64,000 bases of DNA from DAOUKH01 sp965207995. Lineage in GTDB: Bacteria; Chloroflexota; Dehalococcoidia; SHYB01. Below, piece after piece: positions 26,607-34,716 of this stretch. Under the pieces are notes generated by a model. The model had not been told where the DNA came from. It searched no databases and saw only the letters and a list, made by a program, of their open reading frames with translations. The position numbers were made by a program, and so were the translations under genes. The DNA lies in assembly GCA_965207995.1 (NCBI GenBank), contig OZ242299.1:2170001-2234000 (forward strand), in the 5' to 3' direction. How positions within the stretch are numbered: the stretch's first letter is position 1; each line of letters opens with the position of its first letter.

Positions 26607-27821
26607 ATGCCGCCCTCCGCCCTGCACGACGTCAAGATCGTCGAGTACGCCTCGTTCGTCGCAGGGCCGTACTGCGCCAAGCTCCTCGCCGACATGGGCG
26701 CCGAGACGATCAAGATCGAGCCGCCGTCGGGCGACGCGGCCCGCGCCTACGGCCCCTTCGCCGGCGGTGAGCCCGACCCGGAGACGAGCAGCCTCTTCCT
26801 GTACGTCAATACGAGCAAGCTCGGCGTGACGCTCGACCCCACCGTGCCCCAGGGCCGCGACGTGCTCCTCCGCCTCCTCGACGATGCCGACGTCTTCGTC
26901 CACGACCTCGCCCCGTCGCGGGCCGCCGCGCTGGGGCTCGACTTCGGCACGCTCCACGCTCGCAACGAACGGCTCGTCGTCACCGCCGTCACGCCATACG
27001 GGTCGAGCGGCCCGAAGGCCGACGCCCCCGGCCACGATCTGAACGTATGCCAGGCCGGCGGCGAGGGCTATCTCCTGCCCGGCGGCTTGGGCCGCGAGCT
27101 TTTCCCCGGCGCGCCACCCCTCCGGCTCGGCGGCCACGCCGGCGACTGCGACGCCGGTGTGACGTCGGCGGTCGCCACCATGGCGGCCCTGCTCGCGCGC
27201 GACGTGCACGGCGTGGGGCAGCTCGTCGACGTGTCGCGCCAGGAGGCGAACCTGTCCCTCAACCGCGTGACGATGTGCACCTACGAGTCCGAGGGTCTGG
27301 TGACGACGCGGGACAACCGCTTCTACAAGTTCGGCGGACTCTTCCCTGCCAAGGACGGCTACGTCGTCATCCGGCCCACCGAGGACAACCACTGGGCGGC
27401 CCTCGCCGACATCATGGACCGCCCCGACCTCGCCGCCGACCCCCGCTTCGCCGAGCGCGGCGAGCGCATCCGTAATGGCGCGGAGTGCAACGCGATCATC
27501 GCCGAATGGTCGGCGTCGCAGACCAAACGGGCCATTTACGACGCCTGCTACGCCGGCGGCTGCCCCGTCGGCCCCTTCTACGACGCCAAGGAGATCGCCG
27601 AGGACCCGCAGATGGCGTCGCGCGGCTTCTTCGTCGAGGCCGACCACCCCGCCGCCGGGCGCTTCCCGTACCCGTCGGCGCCCTACCGGTTTTCCGCGAC
27701 GCCGTGGCGGATGGCCCGCCCCGCCCCGCTGCTCGGCGAGCACAACGACCTCGTCTACCGTGACCGTCTTAGCCTGTCCGCCGGCGACCTCGACGCGCTC
27801 CGCACCGCCGGCGCAATCTGA
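26607..27821 (+). CDS. Family III (CaiB/BaiF) CoA transferase
   Basis: A 404-residue single-domain CoA transferase. It opens with VKIVEYASFVAGPYCAKLLADMGAETIKIEPPSGD, a family III signature. The catalytic aspartate lies in HAGDCDAGVTSAVATMAALLAR, and GVGQLVDVSRQEA follows as usual. It ends with the conserved PAPLLGEHNDLVY. A GTG at 26601 is an alternative start; a TATACT -10 (26570-26575) lies upstream. The next gene, another family III member, starts six bases after the stop codon, so the two are co-transcribed and may form a heteromeric enzyme or act in sequence. The acid is unknown. Confidence 0.92.
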   Translation: MPPSALHDVKIVEYASFVAGPYCAKLLADMGAETIKIEPPSGDAARAYGPFAGGEPDPETSSLFLYVNTSKLGVTLDPTVPQGRDVLLRLLDDADVFVHDLAPSRAAALGLDFGTLHARNERLVVTAVTPYGSSGPKADAPGHDLNVCQAGGEGYLLPGGLGRELFPGAPPLRLGGHAGDCDAGVTSAVATMAALLARDVHGVGQLVDVSRQEANLSLNRVTMCTYESEGLVTTRDNRFYKFGGLFPAKDGYVVIRPTEDNHWAALADIMDRPDLAADPRFAERGERIRNGAECNAIIAEWSASQTKRAIYDACYAGGCPVGPFYDAKEIAEDPQMASRGFFVEADHPAAGRFPYPSAPYRFSATPWRMARPAPLLGEHNDLVYRDRLSLSAGDLDALRTAGAI

Positions 27822-27826
27822 AGAAC

Positions 27827-29059
27827 ATGGCTGACACGAATAGTCTGAACGCGAGGGCCCCGAAACAGGCGCTGGCCGGCGTGCGCGTCCTCGACTTCTC
27901 GTGGGCGGCGTCGGGGCCGTTGAGCACGCTCTATCTGTCGCTCCTCGGCGCCGAGGTGATCAAGGTCGAGTCGGCCCGCAGCCTCGACATCGCCCGTCGC
28001 GGCTACTACACCCTGGTCGATGACATCGACGCGTCGCCGAACCTCAACGACATGCACCTGGGCAAGCTCAGCATCCGGCTCGACCTCCGCCAACCCAAGG
28101 CGAAGGACCTCGTGCTGCGCCTCGTCTCCCTGTGCGACCTCGCTGTCGAGAACTTCCGGCCCGGCACCCTCGACAAGTTCGGCCTCGACTACGGCACGCT
28201 GCGCCAAGCCAGGCCCGACCTCGTCATGGTCTCGTCGTCGACCGCTGGCCAGACGGGCCCCGAACGCGCCATGCCCGGCTACGCCACCACGTTCGGGGCG
28301 CTCGGCGGACTGGGCGGAATCACCGGCTACCGCGACGGCCCCGCCACCGAGCTCTGGGACTCCATCGACATGCGGCTGGGCACCTCGATCACGCTCGCCG
28401 CGCTCATCGGCCTCTACGACCGCCGGCGCACCGGCCGCGGCCAGTACGTCGATTTTTCATCGCGCGAGGTGATCAGCGCCACCATCGGCAGCGCGCTGCT
28501 CGGCTATTTCATGACCGGCGACGTCCCCGCGCCCCGGGGCAACGAGGACGACGTCATGGCCCCGCACGACTGCTACCCCTGCCGCGGCGACGACCGCTGG
28601 GTCAGCATCGCCGTCTCCAGCGAGGACGAGTGGCGCGCCCTCTGCGCCGTATCCGGGCAGGGCTGGGAGTCCGACCCCCGCTTTACCGACATGGAGTCGC
28701 GGCGGCGCAACCGCGCCGACCTCGACACCCGCATCGCCGCATGGACTCGCGATCAAGACGCCGCCGAGCTCGCGGAACGGCTGCGCGCGGCAGGCGTGCC
28801 CGCCGCCGAGTCGCAGGACGCAGCCTCGCTCTTCGCCGACCCCCACCTCGCGGCGCGCGGCGCATTCCTCGAAGTCGAGCACCCCAAGATCGGCCTCACC
28901 CATCCGGTGCGCCCGCCGTTCGTCCTCTCGGAGACGCCCATCGGCCCCGCCCGGCACGGGCCGATGTTCGGCGAGCACGTCGAGTACGTCTTCGGCGACC
29001 TCGTCGGCCTCTCTCGACAGGAAATGGAGACGCTCCGCGACGAGGGCGTTCTCAACTAG
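27827..29059 (+). CDS. Family III (CaiB/BaiF) CoA transferase
   Basis: A 410-residue single-domain CoA transferase, second in a two-gene operon. Motifs: GVRVLDFSWAASGPLSTLYLSLLGAEVIKVES, DLAVENFRPGTLDKFGLDY, VMVSSSTAGQTGPE, the catalytic aspartate in DSIDMRLGTSITLAALIGLYDRRRTGRGQYVDFS, and FGEHVEYVF at the end. It is clearly diverged from the preceding gene, so this is not a recent duplication. A palindromic repeat begins a few bases after the stop. Confidence 0.92.
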   Translation: MADTNSLNARAPKQALAGVRVLDFSWAASGPLSTLYLSLLGAEVIKVESARSLDIARRGYYTLVDDIDASPNLNDMHLGKLSIRLDLRQPKAKDLVLRLVSLCDLAVENFRPGTLDKFGLDYGTLRQARPDLVMVSSSTAGQTGPERAMPGYATTFGALGGLGGITGYRDGPATELWDSIDMRLGTSITLAALIGLYDRRRTGRGQYVDFSSREVISATIGSALLGYFMTGDVPAPRGNEDDVMAPHDCYPCRGDDRWVSIAVSSEDEWRALCAVSGQGWESDPRFTDMESRRRNRADLDTRIAAWTRDQDAAELAERLRAAGVPAAESQDAASLFADPHLAARGAFLEVEHPKIGLTHPVRPPFVLSETPIGPARHGPMFGEHVEYVFGDLVGLSRQEMETLRDEGVLN

Positions 29060-29074
29060 TACTCGAGGCCAACC

Positions 29075-29150
29075 CTCTGGCCTCTCCCCTCTGGGGGAGA
29101 CTGAGAGAGGGCGCGCGCCGACGGCGCGCGGGCGCCCGCAGGGCGCCTTC
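29075..29150. repeat. CTCTCCCC-type palindromic repeat
   Basis: GGCCTCTCCCCTC/TGGGGGAGACTGAGAGAGGG plus the GCGCGCGCCGACGGCGCGCGGGCGCC tail. It separates the convergent CoA-transferase and pdxA genes. Confidence 0.85.
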
Positions 29151-29167
29151 CGGTTCCCCCAACGCGC

Positions 29168-30193
29168 CTAGCGCGCCGCCGTCGGCGCGAGGCGGCCGGC
29201 GGCCAGGTCGACGGCGGTCTCGATGGCGCGGACGAGGCTGGTGTGGTTGGCCACGCCCTTCCCCGCGATGTCGAAGGCCGTGCCGTGGTCGACCGAGGTG
29301 CGGATGAAGGGCACACCCATGGTGACGGTCACGCTGTCCTCGAAGTCGTGGACCTTGATGGCGATGTGCCCCTGGTCGTGGTAGAGGGCGAGGACGGCGT
29401 CAAACTCGCCGGCGATGGCGCGGTAGAAGACCGAGTCGGCCGGGTAGGGCCCGCGAGCGTCGACGCCCCGCGATTGCGCGTCCTCGACGGCGGGGCCGAT
29501 CTCCTCGATCTCCTCGCGGCCCAGCAGGCCGCCCTCGCCGCCGTGTGGGTTGAGTGCGGCGGCGGCGATGACCGGATTGTCGAGTCCCCATTGCCGCAGG
29601 CTGTCGTAGGTGAGCATGAGCTTGGCGAGCACGTTCTCGCGGGTGACGAAGCGCGCCGCCTCGATCAGCGGCTTGTGGGTGCTGAGGTGGGCGACGCGCA
29701 GGCCCTGCGTCATGAGCAGCGTCGCCGTCAGGTCTGAGCCGGCCATCCGGCCCAGGATCTCCTGGTGGCCGATGTCGCCGTGGTAGCCGGCAGCCTGGAC
29801 CGCCTCCTTGTTGATCGGCGCGGTGGCCATGGCGTCGATGCGCCCCGAGAGCGCGAGCCGCGCGGCCTCCTCGATGTACTCCACCGAGGCGCGGCCCGCC
29901 GCTGCCGTCACCGTGCCCGTCTCTACGTCGCCGGGGACGAGGTTGCCGAGGTCGAGCACGTCGATGAGGTCAGCCGCGGGGTCCGCCTCCTCGACGCGCT
30001 CGACGGCCCGCGCCCGCAGGCCGGCTCCGGCGAGCGCGGTGGCTTCATCAATGGCCCAGGATGCGCCGACCACGACGGGCCGACACCGCTCGCGCAGGCC
30101 GGGCTCGGCCAGCGCCTTCACGACGATCTCGGGGCCGATCCCCGCCGCGTCGCCCATCGTCACCGCGATCAGCGGCCGTGACGCCGTGCTCAT
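29168..30193 (-). CDS. pdxA: 4-hydroxythreonine-4-phosphate dehydrogenase family protein (PdxA)
   Basis: A 341-residue NAD-dependent dehydrogenase. Family motifs: VTMGDAAGIGPEIVVKAL at the start, ATAPINKEAVQAAGYHGDIGHQEIL, LSTHKPLIEAARFVT with a metal-ligand histidine, AALNPHGGEGGLLGREE, YHDQGHIAIKV and FIRTSVDHGTAFDIAGKGVAN. In pyridoxal phosphate synthesis the product is 3-amino-1-hydroxyacetone phosphate. No other B6 gene is near, and the neighbours are CoA transferases and a hydroxyacid dehydrogenase, so a PdxA2-type role on 4-phospho-threonate-like acids is a fair alternative. ATG 30193 gives the family start; the frame opens 54 bases earlier. Confidence 0.9.
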   Translation of the reverse strand: MSTASRPLIAVTMGDAAGIGPEIVVKALAEPGLRERCRPVVVGASWAIDEATALAGAGLRARAVERVEEADPAADLIDVLDLGNLVPGDVETGTVTAAAGRASVEYIEEAARLALSGRIDAMATAPINKEAVQAAGYHGDIGHQEILGRMAGSDLTATLLMTQGLRVAHLSTHKPLIEAARFVTRENVLAKLMLTYDSLRQWGLDNPVIAAAALNPHGGEGGLLGREEIEEIGPAVEDAQSRGVDARGPYPADSVFYRAIAGEFDAVLALYHDQGHIAIKVHDFEDSVTVTMGVPFIRTSVDHGTAFDIAGKGVANHTSLVRAIETAVDLAAGRLAPTAAR

Positions 30194-30224
30194 GGCCCGA
30201 GTATACGCCCCCGCGTTATCCCTG

Positions 30225-30460
30225 GCCTCTCCCCCTTCGAGAACCACCTTAAACCTCCCTCCCTATGGGAGGGACTGAGGGCGGGCACGCGCCCGCGGGG
30301 CGCGCCGGAGGGGCAGGGCGGGGAGGTCTTGCCCGACCATCCTTAGGCAGGGCAGGCCACTCCTTTCCCCCTCAGGGGGAAACTGAAAGAGGGTACGCGC
30401 CGTCAGGCGCGCCGGAGGGGCAGGGCGGGACGGGGTGCGCCGGCGCCAATGGAGCCGGAC
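30225..30460. repeat. Two palindromic repeats between pdxA and the hydroxyacid dehydrogenase gene
   Basis: The 298-base gap contains CCTTAAACCTCCCTCCCTA/TGGGAGGGACTGAGGGCGGG (about 30249-30287) and CTTTCCCCCTC/AGGGGGAAACTGAAAGAGGG (about 30363-30393). Each is followed by a CGCGCC...GGCGCGCCGGAGGGGCAGGGCGGG tail. No gene or tRNA is seen here. Confidence 0.8.
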
Positions 30461-30491
30461 CGGCGCTAATGCGAACGTCGCCCCTGCACCC

Positions 30492-31463
30492 CTACCGTTG
30501 CGAGCCCGCCTCCGGGTTCACGCAGTGGGGCGGCGTGCCGCCCTCGAGGACGGCCACGATGTTGCGCGCCGCCATCTCGGCCATCTTCAGGCGCGTCGTG
30601 CGGCTGGCGCTGCCGATATGCGGCGTTACCAGGACGTTGTCGAGGGAGAGGAGCGGATCGTCAGAACGGATTGGCTCGGGCTCGGTGACGTCGAGTGCGG
30701 CTCCGGCGATGCTGCCCGACTCCGCCGCCTTGTACAGCGCTTTCGGGTCGACGACCTCCCCCCGCGACGTGTTGATCAGGTACGCGGTTGGCTTCATCAG
30801 GCCCAGCTCCCGCTCGCCGATCATGTGACGGGTCTCCTCGGAGAGCGGCACGTGCAGCGAGACGAAGTCCGACTCGCGGAGCAGCGTGTCGAGGTCGGCC
30901 GGCTCCCCCGGAGCATTCGGCTTGGGCGTTCGCGACGTGTAGCGCACGCGCATGCCGAACCCGGCGGCGCGCCGGGCCACCGCCGCGCCGATCCGCCCCA
31001 TGCCGACGATGCCGAGTGCCGCGCCGTGGATGTCGGCGCCGAGGAAGTCCATCGGGCCCCAGGTCTTCCACTCGCCGCGGTGGACGAAGCGCTCCGACTC
31101 GGAGACGCGGCGCGCCAAGGCAAGCAACAGCGCGAAGGCGAGGTCGGCGGTGGTCTCGGTGAGGACGCCGGGGGTGTTGCCCACATAGACCCCGCGGCGC
31201 GTGGCGGCGGGGACGTCGATGTTGTTGTAACCGACGGCCATGTTGCTGACGACGCGGAGGCGGGGCGAGGCGTCGAGGAGGGGCGCGTCGATCCGGTCGG
31301 TCAGCAGCGAGAAGAGGCCGTCGCAGCGCGCCGCCCGCTCGCGCAGCGCCTCGTAGGGCGGCGGCTGGGGTTGGGGCCAGACCTCGACGTCGGCGGCGGC
31401 GCGAAGCAGGTCGAGGGCCTCGTCGAAGACGGGGCGCGTGACGAATACGAAGGGCCGGCCCAT
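30492..31463 (-). CDS. D-2-hydroxyacid dehydrogenase (glyoxylate reductase/glycerate dehydrogenase type)
   Basis: A 323-residue NAD(P)H-dependent dehydrogenase. It carries the Rossmann motif LGIVGMGRIGAAVARRAAGFGM, the catalytic arginine in LINTSRGEVVD, the glutamate in GAALDVTEPEPI and the histidine in VTPHIGSASRTT. SNMAVGYNNIDVPAATRRGVYVGNTPGVLTETTADLAFALLLA is typical of glyoxylate/hydroxypyruvate reductases. After the glycine motif the strand ends in RYTSRTPKPNA; an arginine there favours NADPH. It lies 13 bases downstream of a small hypothetical gene on the same strand. Confidence 0.92.
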   Translation of the reverse strand: MGRPFVFVTRPVFDEALDLLRAAADVEVWPQPQPPPYEALRERAARCDGLFSLLTDRIDAPLLDASPRLRVVSNMAVGYNNIDVPAATRRGVYVGNTPGVLTETTADLAFALLLALARRVSESERFVHRGEWKTWGPMDFLGADIHGAALGIVGMGRIGAAVARRAAGFGMRVRYTSRTPKPNAPGEPADLDTLLRESDFVSLHVPLSEETRHMIGERELGLMKPTAYLINTSRGEVVDPKALYKAAESGSIAGAALDVTEPEPIRSDDPLLSLDNVLVTPHIGSASRTTRLKMAEMAARNIVAVLEGGTPPHCVNPEAGSQR

Positions 31464-31476
31464 CGCCCGGGGTGGG

Positions 31477-31872
31477 TTAGATCGAGCCGGCGGTCGCCGC
31501 GATGGCCTCGCGCACGCGGTCCGGTGCCTCGGCGCGCAGGGCGTCCCGGTCCACGGTCTTCGCCAGGTCGATGAAGCCGGCGGTCTGGATCATCTCGGGC
31601 AGATGCTCGCTGATCTGGCGCATCGACCAGTCCAGCGCGTCGCCGATTTCCTTTGGGTCGAGGTCCAGTTGCCCCGGCACGCTGGGCGGCATGTGATAGT
31701 GCGGCTCGTTGCGGAAGCAGTCGAAGCGCAGCACTTGGGTGCGCTCGCCCTCGACGTCGCCGTAGATCTCGATGCTGACGCCCCCGTCCTTTTCGCCAAG
31801 CTCGCGGTGCAGCACCGTGAAGCTCAGCCCCCCGACGTCGAACGTCTTCTTCTCGCTTACCCGCATCTCCAT
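31477..31872 (-). CDS. Conserved hypothetical protein
   Basis: A 131-residue soluble protein that I cannot assign to a function. The N-terminal half is beta-rich (KTFDVGGLSFTVLHRELGEKDGG, VSIEIYGDVEGERTQVLRFDCF) and is followed by RNEPHYHMPPSV with three metal-capable side chains. The C-terminal half is helical (ALDWSMRQISEHLPEMIQTAGF, DRDALRAEAPDRVREAI). A GGGAGG lies before the ATG. It is probably co-transcribed with the hydroxyacid dehydrogenase 13 bases downstream. HYH could bind a metal; that is a guess. Confidence 0.7.
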   Translation of the reverse strand: MEMRVSEKKTFDVGGLSFTVLHRELGEKDGGVSIEIYGDVEGERTQVLRFDCFRNEPHYHMPPSVPGQLDLDPKEIGDALDWSMRQISEHLPEMIQTAGFIDLAKTVDRDALRAEAPDRVREAIAATAGSI

Positions 31873-31926
31873 GGCAGCCTCCCTCTCGTGCCCGCCATTC
31901 TACCCGACGGGGGCGGTTGCGTTCCC

Positions 31927-32150
31927 TCCGCCTCTCCCCCTTTGGAGACCTTTGCACAACCCTCGGAGCCGCTGGCGGATCGTCATGTAGGGGCAACCCT
32001 CGTGGTTGCCCCGGGGTGTGGGCGGGGTCTTCTCCCCTCCCCTGTAGGGGCGCGTCGCGAATCGCCCGTCCCTTCCGGCCTCTCCCCCTCTGGGGGAGAT
32101 TGAGAGAGGGCGCGCGCCGCAGGCGCGCGGGCGCCCGTAGGGCGGCCCTC
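31927..32150. repeat. Composite repeat with one end only, abutting a truncated gene
   Basis: The left terminal motif CTCCCCCTTTGGAGACCT..GCACAACCC is followed by TGTAGGGGCAACCCTCGTGG, TGTAGGGGCGCGTCGCGAATCGCCC and CCTCTCCCCCTC/TGGGGGAGATTGAGAGAGGG with its GCGCGCGCC tail. No right terminal motif is found. The sequence runs straight into the stop codon of the shortened antitoxin-like frame at 32153. Confidence 0.8.
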
Positions 32151-32152
32151 CG

Positions 32153-32305
32153 CTAGGCGCTGCCCCGTGCCTCGGCGACGTTGCGAAACGCCTTCATCAG
32201 CAGGCGTGGGTCGCCGTCCATGTCTTCGATCGCCGCGTTCAGGTATGCGGCGATCTCCTCGGGCGTCTTGAGGTAGTCGCTGGGTTGGTGTTTCTCTACG
32301 GGCAT
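32153..32305 (-). CDS. Truncated antitoxin-like protein (addiction module antidote N-terminus)
   Basis: A 50-residue frame: MPVEKHQPSDYLKTPEEIAA, then YLNAAIEDMDGDPRLLMKAF and RNVAEARGSA. The TPEEIAAYLNAA...DPRLLMKAFRNVAEARG pattern is that of the N-terminal helices of HTH addiction-module antidote proteins, which are usually about 95-100 residues. The helix-turn-helix half is missing. The frame stops exactly where a palindromic repeat begins, so it looks like the surviving 5' part of a longer gene. Its ATG overlaps the 3' end of the HicB-like gene by ten bases. Confidence 0.6.
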   Translation of the reverse strand: MPVEKHQPSDYLKTPEEIAAYLNAAIEDMDGDPRLLMKAFRNVAEARGSA

Positions 32306-32499
32306 GATGGCATCAGTTCTAAACGGATCTTCCGGGGTGCTTCCCCGTCTTCGAAGTGACAGAGCACGGCGTCCCGCAGCATGTCTTTCAGTTGCTGCCA
32401 GTCATCGGCCTCGGTAAAGATGCTGTATCCCAAGGCCCGAGCTTCGTAGCCGCCCTCGAGAGATGGGCTCACCTGAAAGACAACCTCAGTTTCCGTCAT
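32296..32499 (-). CDS. HicB-like small protein
   Basis: A 67-residue protein: VVFQVSPSLEGGYEARALGY, SIFTEADDWQQLKDMLRDAV, then LCHFEDGEAPRKIRLELM. This is the partial RNase-H-like fold of HicB antitoxins. In many genomes this short form, often misnamed 2-oxoisovalerate dehydrogenase, precedes a HicA-type toxin. Here no HicA follows; the overlapping downstream frame is a truncated antidote-like protein instead. It may act as an orphan antitoxin. Confidence 0.7.
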   Translation of the reverse strand: MTETEVVFQVSPSLEGGYEARALGYSIFTEADDWQQLKDMLRDAVLCHFEDGEAPRKIRLELMPSCP

Positions 32500-32514
32500 C
32501 TTGCTATCTTACCC

Positions 32515-33444
32515 CTACCCCCCCGGCGCGAGGGCGGCGCAGGTGTTCTCGAAGGCGTCGGGGATGCGGTCGGAGGCGGCGCGGGTGGAGAGGATGAGCA
32601 GCTCGGCGCCCTGGTCGAAGTACTCCTCCATGCTGGCCTTGATTTGGGCCGGCGTGCCGGCAAGGTAGAGCTCGTCCACCATCTCGTCGCTGACCGCGGC
32701 GAGGGCGGCTTGCTGGTCGCCGCGGGCCAACGCCGCGCCGCAGGCCTTCGCCTCGGCGCCGTAGCCCGCCTCGTCCATCAGCGCCTGATAGAAGGGAAGC
32801 CGCTGGTAGAAGGCCACTCCGGCGCGGGCGACGTCGCGGGCCTCCTCGACGTTCTCCGACATGGCGCAGCCGAGGAAGAGGCACGTCTTTGCTCTAGTCT
32901 TACCGTCCGTCCGCCGCGCCGCGCCCGCTTGCAGCGCCTCCACCCATTTGGGCAGGAGGCTCTTGGGGATCATGTTGAGGATCGCGCCGTCGGAGATCTC
33001 GCCCGCCGTCGCCGTCATCTTCTGGCGGAGTGCGCCGATGTAGAGGCTAGGGTCGCCCCACGTTTCGGCCTGCATCGCCGCGACGTAGTTACGCAGCGCG
33101 GTGAGGGGCTTGGACATGTCGATGCCGCGCGGCTCGTTCGTCGGCTGGTGGGCCGTCCCCAGGCCGAGGTCCATCCGGCCGCCGGAGATTTCGTTGATGT
33201 ACGAGGTCTCCTGGGCGCAGATGGCGGGATGCCGCAGGTAGAAGTTGGTGATTGCCGAGCCGACCCGCACCCGCTCGGTGGCCAGCGCCATGTGCAGACA
33301 GAGCGCCAGGCTCCCGATGCCGGACTCGGTGGAATAGACGCCGTGGTACCCGGCGCGCTCGACCATCTTCGCCTGCTCGGCGACCTTATTTAGGTCGCCC
33401 TTGACGCCCGAAACGACGAGCCCGACCTCTCTCGATGAGGACAT
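32515..33444 (-). CDS. LLM class (luciferase-like) F420/FMN-dependent oxidoreductase
   Basis: A 309-residue TIM-barrel oxidoreductase of the luciferase-like superfamily. VGLVVSGVKGDLNKVAEQAKMVERAGYHGVYSTESG opens the barrel, then VRVGSAITNFYLRHPAICAQETSYINEISGGRMDLGLGTAHQP, which is the cofactor region. GEISDGAILNMIPKSLLPKWVE and YLAGTPAQIKASMEEYFDQGAELLIL complete the pattern. This form resembles F420-dependent members more than FMN monooxygenases, but cofactor choice cannot be settled by eye. ATG 33444 has GGGAGG six bases upstream. A second LLM gene lies at 54982. Confidence 0.88.
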   Translation of the reverse strand: MSSSREVGLVVSGVKGDLNKVAEQAKMVERAGYHGVYSTESGIGSLALCLHMALATERVRVGSAITNFYLRHPAICAQETSYINEISGGRMDLGLGTAHQPTNEPRGIDMSKPLTALRNYVAAMQAETWGDPSLYIGALRQKMTATAGEISDGAILNMIPKSLLPKWVEALQAGAARRTDGKTRAKTCLFLGCAMSENVEEARDVARAGVAFYQRLPFYQALMDEAGYGAEAKACGAALARGDQQAALAAVSDEMVDELYLAGTPAQIKASMEEYFDQGAELLILSTRAASDRIPDAFENTCAALAPGG

Positions 33445-33516
33445 GCCCAACCTCCCTAGGGAGAATCCGGGGCATCATACAACGGCGCAGCGCCTGCCCA
33501 CCCACGGGCGGTGCGC

Positions 33517-33745
33517 CCTCTCCCCACGGAGACCCTTGCGTAACCTGCGGCGCCCGCAGGGGATCATCCCTGTAGGGGCAACCCTTGTGGTTGCCCAGGG
33601 GCGCGAGTGGGGTCTTCTCCCCTCCCTTCCGGCCTCTCCCCCGCTGGGGGAGACTGAGAGAGGGCCGGGGGTGGAGTGGGGTGCGCCAACGTCCTTGGAG
33701 CCTGAAGCGCCGGTTACGCAAGGGTCTCCACTGGGAGAGGCAGGG
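33517..33745. repeat. MITE-like composite repeat with clear terminal inverted repeats
   Basis: The left end CTCTCCCCACGGAGACCC..GCGTAACC (about 33518-33545) and the right end GGTTACGCAAGGGTCTCC..GGGAGAGG (about 33714-33741) are inverted copies. Inside are TGTAGGGGCAACCCTTGTGG and CCTCTCCCCCGC/TGGGGGAGACTGAGAGAGGG. This is the best-preserved copy of the composite in the window. The 358-base gap between the LLM gene and nadC holds nothing else that I can see. Confidence 0.85.
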
Positions 33746-33802
33746 GTGCCGCCCGTCACTCCCACGCTCGCGGAAATCCGCCCGCTTTTGCGCCCCTCCC
33801 CC

Positions 33803-34678
33803 TTAGTCGATGGTGAGACTGATGTCGAGGGCGGGCGCCGAGTGCGTCAACGCGCCGACCGAGATGAAGTCGACGCCCGCCTCGGCGGCCTGCCGTGCCG
33901 TCTCGAGCGTCACGCCGCCCGAGGCCTCCGTCTTGGCGCGTCCGGCGACGGCGCGGACCGCCTCGGCGAGCTGCGCGGGACCCATGTTGTCGAGCAGGAT
34001 GAGGTCTGGGGCCGCCGCCGCCGCTTCGCCGGCCTCTTCGGGCGTCGTGACCTCGATCTCGATGGTCATGGCGGGGGGCGCCTTGGCCCGTGCTCGCTCG
34101 ACGATCTCGCCCAAGCCAAGGCCCTCGCGCCGCAGGGCCGCGATGTGGTTGTCCTTGATGAGGACGGCGTCGGCGAGTCCGAGGCGGTGGTTGTAGCCGC
34201 CGCCCGCGCGCACCGCGTACTTTTCGAGCAGCCGCAGGCCCGGCGTCGTCTTGCGGGTGTCGAGGATGCGGGCGTCCGTCCCTTCGACGGCGGCGGCGAA
34301 GGCCGCCGTCAGCGTCGCGATGCCGCTCAGGCGCTGCAGCAGGTTCAACGCCAGGCGCTCGCCCGCCAGGATCGACCCCAGCCGCCCCTCGACCACGGCC
34401 AACGTCTGCCCCTCCTCAACCGCTGCGCCGTCGCGCGTCTCCGAGGCGAAGCCGAGCCCTTCGTCGACCTGATGGAAGACCTCCGACGCGGCGGGCAGCC
34501 CGGCCACGATACCGGACGCTTTGGCCACGAACCGGCCCGCGCCCAGCTCCTTCGAGTCTATGAGCACCCGCGTGGTGACGTCGTCGTCGGCCCCGTCCTC
34601 GCCGAGCCCGAAGCGCACGATGTCCTCCACGGCCTCGTGCAGCAGCTCGGCGGGGATCTCTTTGGGAAAATCAGCCAC
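33803..34678 (-). CDS. nadC: Nicotinate-nucleotide pyrophosphorylase (carboxylating)
   Basis: Quinolinate phosphoribosyltransferase, 291 residues, makes nicotinate mononucleotide from quinolinate and PRPP in NAD synthesis. Motifs: GLGEDGADDDVTTRVLI, GERLALNLLQRLSGIATLT, ILDTRKTTPGLRLLEKYAVRAGGGYNHRLGL with the active-site arginines and lysines, LIKDNHIAAL, IEIEVTTPEEA, LILLDNMGP, EASGGVTLE and FISVGALTHSAPALDISL. nadA and nadB are not in the window. Confidence 0.96.
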   Translation of the reverse strand: MADFPKEIPAELLHEAVEDIVRFGLGEDGADDDVTTRVLIDSKELGAGRFVAKASGIVAGLPAASEVFHQVDEGLGFASETRDGAAVEEGQTLAVVEGRLGSILAGERLALNLLQRLSGIATLTAAFAAAVEGTDARILDTRKTTPGLRLLEKYAVRAGGGYNHRLGLADAVLIKDNHIAALRREGLGLGEIVERARAKAPPAMTIEIEVTTPEEAGEAAAAAPDLILLDNMGPAQLAEAVRAVAGRAKTEASGGVTLETARQAAEAGVDFISVGALTHSAPALDISLTID

Positions 34679-34716
34679 GCCTACAGAATCGCTCCCGTGT
34701 GCGGCGGGACATGGCC

